Made by a program: the position numbers and the translations under genes. From Lachnospiraceae bacterium M18-1 (lineage in GTDB: Bacteria; Bacillota; Clostridia; Lachnospirales; Lachnospiraceae), in contig KE159605.1 in NCBI GenBank assembly GCA_000403295.2, positions 1,273,409 through 1,337,408 of the forward strand: DNA of 64,000 bases, written 5' to 3'. The notes beneath the pieces were generated by a model that had not been told where the DNA came from, made no database searches, and was given only the letters and a program-made list of their open reading frames with translations. Positions 59,318-64,000 of the stretch are shown here, in pieces (positions within the stretch are counted from its first letter, which is position 1; every line of letters begins with the position of its first letter).

Positions 59318-59701
59318 AGGCAGTACCTCCTTGATTTGGAGCTATTGTATCAAAAATGATGGTGGATTCATAGATACGGATTATTTCGTGCTTACAAAGG
59401 AACGATGTTCCAAGGTGATGGACACGGAAACAGAAACACCGGAGAACCGGGGGCAGATACCGCTGTGATAGCTGCCCCTTAATTGTGATGAAAAAACAAA
59501 AATCGCTGATAAAGAGTTATATTTCGCTTATAGTTCCCGGATATGGAGCTTTCCGGCTTTGAACTTATGATTCTTATATACTTCGGTTGATTAAGAACTT
59601 GATTATAAACAAATCTTGAATCACGTCTTTCACTTGTCAGTCAAAAAGATTATCCCACAGATTTTAGAATATGTAAAACCGGCAGGTTATTCATCGCTTA
59701 C

Positions 59702-59806
59702 GTTTTAAGCTGGTTCTCCTTCCACCATTCTTTTGGACGATCCCCGCGAATGGCTCTGGGAGCTCCTGCTTTAATATCCATGTTTCATAAAGATTTGACA
59801 TCATGG
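59702..59806 (-). pseudogene. ICE gene 5' fragment cut by IS66
   Basis: Reads 'MMSNLYETWILKQELPEPFA' and 'GIVQKNGGRRTSLK' up to the IS66 end. GAAAGAAGGAGGATTACC precedes the ATG. It sits behind the structured leader 59853-60004. The rest of the gene is not in the window next to the other IS66 end. Confidence 0.55.
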
Positions 59807-59852
59807 TAATCCTCCTTCTTTCTATTGTGATTCCCGCATTGTTTTTGAGCAC

Positions 59853-60004
59853 AAAAAAAGACACTGACTATCCATTCTATAATCAGTGCCATTCTGTACT
59901 CATATTGTCTTTTGACAGACTTCTGTCTCAAAGTTGACTTCCAGCCCTTGCCGGAACCAAATTTATCCTTCTGTCATGTGATATGAACAGAAAAAAGTAA
60001 CTTC
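59853..60004 (-). ncRNA. Structured leader or small RNA (copy e)
   Basis: About 152 nt from a predicted start near 60004 to a terminator hairpin (59860-59890) with T7. Internal hairpins: TTCTGT..ACAGAA, GGTTCCGGC..GGCTGGAA-like and GACAG..CTGTC. Layout and part of the sequence match copies b and d. It precedes the gene fragment at 59702-59806. Confidence 0.5.
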
Positions 60005-60010
60005 TATTTT

Positions 60011-60039
60011 ATTATATTGTCATATGTTGTGTTTATCAA
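60011..60039 (-). promoter_or_regulatory. Promoter of leader copy e
   Basis: TTGATA (60039-60034) and TATAAT (60016-60011) with 17-base spacing, minus strand. Confidence 0.72.
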
Positions 60040-60097
60040 TACTTTTGAACACAATATATAGAATTTAGTCGAAAATAAATGATACAAATTCAGCCAT

Positions 60098-61789
60098 TTA
60101 TCTTTCTGCTAACATGACCTTGCACCGCTTTTTATAACATGCGATTCCATATTTTAAGATATGCTCTACCCCGTCATCTTCCAGGTCATCTTCATATCTG
60201 GTATACGCGATCTGTTTTAATGCCTCCTTGCTCGCGGCATCCAAGTCTCCGTCATGCGCATATTTTACTTCTATGATAATCCCCATATCTCCGGTAGCCG
60301 GTTCCACGAGGATATCCGCATAGCCGTCACCCATTTCCCGGTTGGAAGAAATGCCCCATCGGTCTTTCACTCCCAGGATTCCAATTACGATACCATGATA
60401 GAAATTCTCTTTCATATCTTTTTTTATAAATGTATCCCGGATACTGATTGATCTTCTTAAATATTCAGCAAAAACTTTTTCTACAACCTCTACATCTCCC
60501 TTCTGCAGGGCATCACAGAAGAGGTTCAGCGTATCCCCGTCTTTCCGGACATTCTCCTTAAAGAATTCCATAATCTGTGTTATATAAATATCCCGGATCT
60601 CCAGATTGGGAATTGCCAGTTTCATCTGCCTTCCCTCTGCCCTTCCTCTCTGTGTCAGATAGCCGGTTGTAAAGAGCAGGCTCCAGATATTATCTATCGT
60701 CTGATAAATCTCCGGATACGTAAGTTCCTGATGGATTTCTTTTATAATGGTTTCCCCTGCTACCAGACGTTCAATCTCCCGTTTTGTCGCAGCATTTGCC
60801 GATTCCTGGATAAACCGCTTCACTGCATCGTTGCTGCTGGTGTTGATCCAGTAGTTTTCCGGCTGAACATTCGATTCGCTTCTGATTCTGTCACAATGAT
60901 TCAGCACATCCCACGGACAATATACTTCCACATTTCCAAACTGATAGCCATCGTACCATCTTTTTACCTCATCATAATGATCTGCTACATCATAATACTT
61001 AAGAAGCTCCCTCACCTCTTTATCCGTAAAACCAAAATATTCATCAAAACGCTCATCTGCAATCGTCAATACTTTCAGATTATTAAGCCCGGTAAAGATA
61101 CTTTCCTTAGAAATCCGGAGACATCCTGTCAGAACCGCTAATTTCAAGCTGCTATTTGTTTTGAGTGCCTCTCCAAGGAGACTTCGGATTAAGGAAATCA
61201 TCTGGTCATAATATCCATTCGCATAAGCTTTTGCCAACGGGACGTCATATTCGTCAATCAGCAGGATAACCTTTGTATTATGATGCTTCTCCAACATTTC
61301 TGACAGTATTCTCAAGCTGTCACAAAATGTAGATTCGTCCATATTGCTGTCCAAAAGGCTCTGGTATTCCAGTTTGTCACTCTCACTTAACGCATCACTC
61401 TCCAAAAGATACTGCACTTTTGACGCTGCCCGCCTCACAGCCCGGGCTCCCATCCGGAATGCCCTTTCAAAATTAAGCGCATCAATTCCTTTCAGGGAAA
61501 TGGATACAACCGGATATTTTCCCATATATTCCTCACAAAGCGCAGTCTCTTTTAAAATTTTCAGTCCATCAAAAATACTCTTATCTCCATCCAATGAGAA
61601 AAAGTGTTCCAGCATGCTCATATTCAACGATTTCCCAAATCTTCTGGGACGAGTGAATAGATTCACCGCTCCCCAATTATGAAGTAATTCGACAATAAGC
61701 CCTGTTTTATCTATATAGTAAAAATCTTCTTTCCTGATTTCTTCAAAATTTTCAATTCCTATCGGGAGTTTCTTCTTTCGCACATCCAT
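60098..61789 (-). CDS. AAA-ATPase-like / PD-(D/E)XK protein
   Basis: 563 residues from ATG 61789 (GGAAGGAGCGTGGAAAGAA upstream; a start at 61813 is possible). The N-terminal half is the 'AAA-ATPase-like' family: 'GIENFEEIRKEDFYYIDKTG', 'LFTRPRRFGKSLNMSMLEHF' (P-loop-like), 'VILLIDEYDVPLAKAYANGY'. The C-terminal part is a PD-(D/E)XK nuclease-like domain ('GDGYADILVEPATGDMGIII', 'EVKYAHDGD'). Common multi-copy genes in gut anaerobes; function unproven. Complete. Confidence 0.9.
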   Translation of the reverse strand: MDVRKKKLPIGIENFEEIRKEDFYYIDKTGLIVELLHNWGAVNLFTRPRRFGKSLNMSMLEHFFSLDGDKSIFDGLKILKETALCEEYMGKYPVVSISLKGIDALNFERAFRMGARAVRRAASKVQYLLESDALSESDKLEYQSLLDSNMDESTFCDSLRILSEMLEKHHNTKVILLIDEYDVPLAKAYANGYYDQMISLIRSLLGEALKTNSSLKLAVLTGCLRISKESIFTGLNNLKVLTIADERFDEYFGFTDKEVRELLKYYDVADHYDEVKRWYDGYQFGNVEVYCPWDVLNHCDRIRSESNVQPENYWINTSSNDAVKRFIQESANAATKREIERLVAGETIIKEIHQELTYPEIYQTIDNIWSLLFTTGYLTQRGRAEGRQMKLAIPNLEIRDIYITQIMEFFKENVRKDGDTLNLFCDALQKGDVEVVEKVFAEYLRRSISIRDTFIKKDMKENFYHGIVIGILGVKDRWGISSNREMGDGYADILVEPATGDMGIIIEVKYAHDGDLDAASKEALKQIAYTRYEDDLEDDGVEHILKYGIACYKKRCKVMLAER

Positions 61790-62110
61790 TTCTTTCCACG
61801 CTCCTTCCATCATTCATTAGCCGCTTTCCTTCTGCCTATTCCTTCGAATACATTGTATAACAGACGTTTTTCTATATCCAAGATGAATAATCAACACCAC
61901 TATGAAGTTTATTATACTATGATTCTCGCCCAAACACAATTATTTCAACCCATCCGTATGAACATCTATGAATAAAAGAGGAACTGTCATACAGACCAAA
62001 CGGAAATAGCCATATCCCAGAAAAAGAAGACGCAGCTTTGGCTCCTGGATTTACCGCCCCTATCATTATTTCCTCCTGCCTTCCCCTATGGATACGGAGA
62101 AAAGCAGGAG
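61790..62110. other. Intergenic, no gene seen
   Basis: AT-rich upstream region of the AAA/PD-(D/E)XK gene. No convincing gene; some short frames only. Confidence 0.4.
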
Positions 62111-62321
62111 AAAATTTCCAGCTGTGCGGTTGGATGCCCTTTGAGCATCCAACCCATTTATCCATTCGCAAAATTCCGTGCTATCACACTCCCGTGTCTG
62201 CTAACGCAGACACATTTTGCTCATTTGATAAATGGGTTGCTAATCCGACAGTTCATTTGCATTGCAATAAATTGCATGCAAATGGTCTATCGGATTGCAA
62301 CCGCACAGTTGGAAAAATTTT
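62111..62321. repeat. Large multi-hairpin palindrome (about 210 bp)
   Basis: Outer arms AAAATTTCCAGCTGTGCGGT and the matching ACCGCACAGTTGGAAAA... region (62298-62321) pair over about 20 bases. Inside: GGTTGGATGC / GCATCCAACC, GTGTCTGC / GCAGACAC, ATCCGA / TCGGAT and CATTTGCAT / ATGCAAATG, plus an alternative pair CAACCCATTTATC / GATAAATGGGTTG. It ends 4 bases from the stop of the recD-like gene. Probably a MITE or a structured RNA. Confidence 0.6.
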
Positions 62322-62325
62322 AGTC

Positions 62326-63438
62326 CTACCATGCAGATTTTTTATATAATTCCTGCATGGATCTGTAGACCTGCTTAAGCCGCAGGGAAAAATTAGTATT
62401 CCGTTTTGCCATATTGTTATTGCGGATCGCTTTTGCAATCGCCTGCTTACTTCCAACTAAAATGACTTGCTTCGTAGCGCGGGTAATCCCGGTATATAAA
62501 ATATTTCTCTGGAGCATCCGCCAGAAGCACTCTAATACGGGAATGACCACCACCGGGCATTCATTGCCCTGGCTTTTATGTACGCTCATTGCGTATCCGA
62601 GAATCAGCGGCCAGTAATCATCGTCTGTGAACTCTACCACGCGGTCATCACCAAAGTCTACCCGCATGGCCATCTTCTTATCCTTCCTGTAAATATCCAA
62701 GACTTCTCCCAGATCCCCGTTAGAGATCTCGTCTTTGTTCTCAGTCTGCATGACAATATCCCCTATACGGAACAGATTGTTTCCATTCCGGATTTCCGGA
62801 CGGCCTCGCCTTTTCGGGTTTACCGCCTCCTGCAGCCTTTCATTTAACGCATTGGATCCTGCAGCCGTATTTTTACGAAACGGGGAGAGCACCTGGATGT
62901 CCTCTGTCCTTTTTCCATGCTCCCTCCAGTATTTTACATAGATTTTCTGGATGATCTCCGCCGCGTCCTCCGGTTTGGATGCCGCATAGAACTGGAATGT
63001 CTCATCGTAGATAAGGCGGGCCTGGTTCTGGTTGATACGCCTGGCGTTTTCCACGATCGTACTTCCTTCGTCCTGCCGGAAACAGGCGTCTAAGACTGTG
63101 ACTGGAATCACACCGGACTCGATCATTTCCTTAAATACATTGCCGGGTCCTACGCTCCCAAGCTGGTCTTTGTCCCCGATCATGACCAGGGTTGTGCCTT
63201 GCTTAATGCAATAGAAGAACCGATACGCCAGATACATGTCACACATGCCAAACTCATCCGCAATGATCAAATCATCCGGGAGTTTTTCCGGGTAGTTCCA
63301 TCCTTCTTCCCCTTCAGCGCCTGTCATGCCCACCGCTTTTTGCATGGTCATTGCCGGAAAGCCTGTCTTTTCATACATGCGCCGCCTCGCCCTTCCGGTA
63401 GGCGCGCACAGCATGATCATGGCATCCCCGTCCAGCAT
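62326..63438 (-). pseudogene. RecD2-like helicase, C-terminal part after a stop codon
   Basis: 370 codons of a RecD-like ATP-dependent helicase: 'MLCAPTGRARRRMYEKTGFP' (motif Ia), 'LIIADEFGMCD' (Walker B), 'LVMIGDKDQLGSVGPGNVFK' (motif III), 'GYAMSVHKSQGNECPVVVIP' (motif V) and 'LYTGITRATKQVILVG' (motif VI). It is in the same frame as 63442-63765 and is separated from it by a single TAG at 63442-63444. A CAG to TAG change would explain the break. An ATG at 63438 might allow restart. Confidence 0.85.
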
Positions 63439-63441
63439 CTC

Positions 63442-63765
63442 CTAAAGCCTTAAAATAATGCGGATCAATGTGGTTTTTCCAGTTCCCGGGCCTCCTGTGA
63501 TGATCGATACCGGATACGCAAACGCCTGAAAGACCGCTTTCTCCTGCATGTTACTTAAGGCAATCTTTTCTTCCTGTACGATCTGTTTGAGCAGATTTTG
63601 GATATCTGTTTTTTCTTTCTTAGAGGACAATATGCGGATCAGTTCCCCGGCCGCTCCTACTTCTGCTTCAAATGCCTGCCGGGTATAGATGCCGCCCCCA
63701 TTTCCGACCAGGGATTTATCCTTACGGATCATTTCATTTCCCGCATCCTTGATCGCGCATTTCAT
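63442..63765 (-). pseudogene. RecD2-like helicase, middle part with Walker A
   Basis: Includes 'SLVGNGGGIYTRQAFEAEVG' and Walker A 'IITGGPGTGKTTLIRIILRL' before the in-frame TAG. The N-terminal domain of RecD2 is missing; at 63765 the sequence joins a parB-like fragment in another frame. So the gene is broken at two places. Confidence 0.8.
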
Positions 63766-63985
63766 AGCCGCCCTCCGGCTTTTCCCTGACAAGGGCAGGC
63801 ACCAGAACACCATACTGCTTTACGCTCTCCGCCATATCCGCCATGCTTTCGTCCATCTTCACCTTAAACGGGTGGTTGGGAAAATCGCTGATTTCCTCCA
63901 ATGGGATTTCCCTGACGGATTCCCGGCTTTCGTTGTCCCGTTCCTCCTGCGTGCTGAACAGGTCAGCGGCTGAGGGAAGCGGCAT
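63758..63985 (-). pseudogene. ParB-like 5' fragment
   Basis: Begins 'MPLPSAADLFSTQEERDNES' and has the ParB N-terminal motif 'IPLEEISDFPNHPFKVKMDE', 'SVKQYGVLVPALVREKPEGG', 'YEM'. The expected 'AGHRR' block is missing; the sequence changes at about 63760 into the recD-like gene in another frame. GAAAGAGATAAAA precedes the ATG. Confidence 0.75.
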
Positions 63986-64000
63986 TTTTATCTCTTTCGC

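Larger units (their letters stand above)
56684..59395 (-). mobile_element. Second IS66-family element (2712 bp), nested in copy 2
   Basis: Different IS66 type with complete tnpA, tnpB and tnpC. Ends GTAAGCAAGAAATAATCCGTA (left) and GTAAGCACGAAATAATCCGT (right, inward). The 8-bp target duplication AAAGGAAC is at 56676-56683 and 59396-59403. It lies inside the 3' end of the copy 2 tnpC and is therefore younger. Intact and possibly active. Confidence 0.96.
53967..59701 (+). mobile_element. IS66-family element, copy 2, interrupted (3015 bp + insert)
   Basis: Diverged copy of the 7921-11037 element, in the opposite orientation. Ends again GTAAGCGATGAATAA. Without the nested element (56684-59395 plus one 8-bp duplication) it is about 3015 bp. 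tnpC has lost about 101 bp and is split by the second IS. The outer flanks do not match (TTTTCATC at 53959 against GTTTTAAG at 59702), so there is no target duplication and a rearrangement has probably occurred at one side. Confidence 0.9.

Overview
The window looks like accessory DNA of a Lachnospiraceae-type Clostridium relative (Firmicutes). The evidence is moderate G+C in the transfer genes and AT-rich cargo, AGGAGG ribosome sites, TTGACA-N17-TATAAT promoters, and families typical of gut Clostridia mobile elements (PrgI/VirB4/TrbL transfer genes, KTR-type Cys-rich protein, XRE and sigma-70-like regulators, Rpn nucleases). No rRNA, tRNA, CRISPR array, relaxase or housekeeping operon was seen. 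It is a mosaic of integrative/conjugative elements (ICEs), some decayed, with several insertions inside insertions.

Layout. (1) 1-11.4 kb, minus strand: a type IV secretion operon read right to left: promoter, a leader with a terminator and a possible 19-codon leader peptide, a VirB2-like pilin, TrbL/VirB6-like protein, lytic transglycosylase-C39 protein, an anchored surface protein, PrgI and VirB4 (cut by the window edge). An IS66-family element (7921-11037, 8-bp target duplication) splits the pilin gene. (2) 11.5-22.1 kb: ICE/plasmid backbone with Rpn nuclease remnants, many small unknown proteins, a sigma-like pair, signal peptidase and a ParM/ParR partition pair. (3) 22.4-24.0 kb: flavin-reductase / HxlR regulator / flavodoxin-like cargo. 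(4) 24.2-28.6 kb: unknown proteins and an NAD-dependent DNA ligase. (5) 28.7-34.9 kb: a defence island: AbiH, Hachiman (HamB helicase, HamA nuclease) and a HEPN/MNT toxin-antitoxin pair. (6) 35.0-41.8 kb: MITE-like palindrome, uvrB fragment, two tandem tyrosine integrases, excisionase, MazF-like toxin with Cys-rich tail, sigma-like factor, KTR protein, XRE regulator. (7) 41.8-46.3 kb: a GIY-YIG / DUF6530-like / AAA+-VWA module whose ATPase gene is broken by an apparently unclassified one-gene mobile element and by a one-base slip in an A9 run. (8) 46.4-48.8 kb: MFS efflux pump with MarR regulator, XRE regulator. (9) 48.9-52.3 kb: a RIT element (three overlapping tyrosine recombinases between 24-bp inverted repeats). 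(10) 52.3-64 kb: fragments of another ICE, a second diverged copy of the first IS66 element interrupted by a different IS66-family element, an AAA/PD-(D/E)XK protein, a large palindrome, and broken recD-like and parB genes.

The most notable points are: three promoter-plus-structured-RNA-plus-terminator leaders with related sequence (17.8, 28.5 and 59.9 kb); the attenuator-like leader of the transfer operon; the clean reconstructions of the pilin and AAA-VWA genes across their insertions; DnaA-box clusters kept in both copies of one IS66 element; and the compact defence island. Functions are inferred from sequence families recognised by eye; no database search was run.
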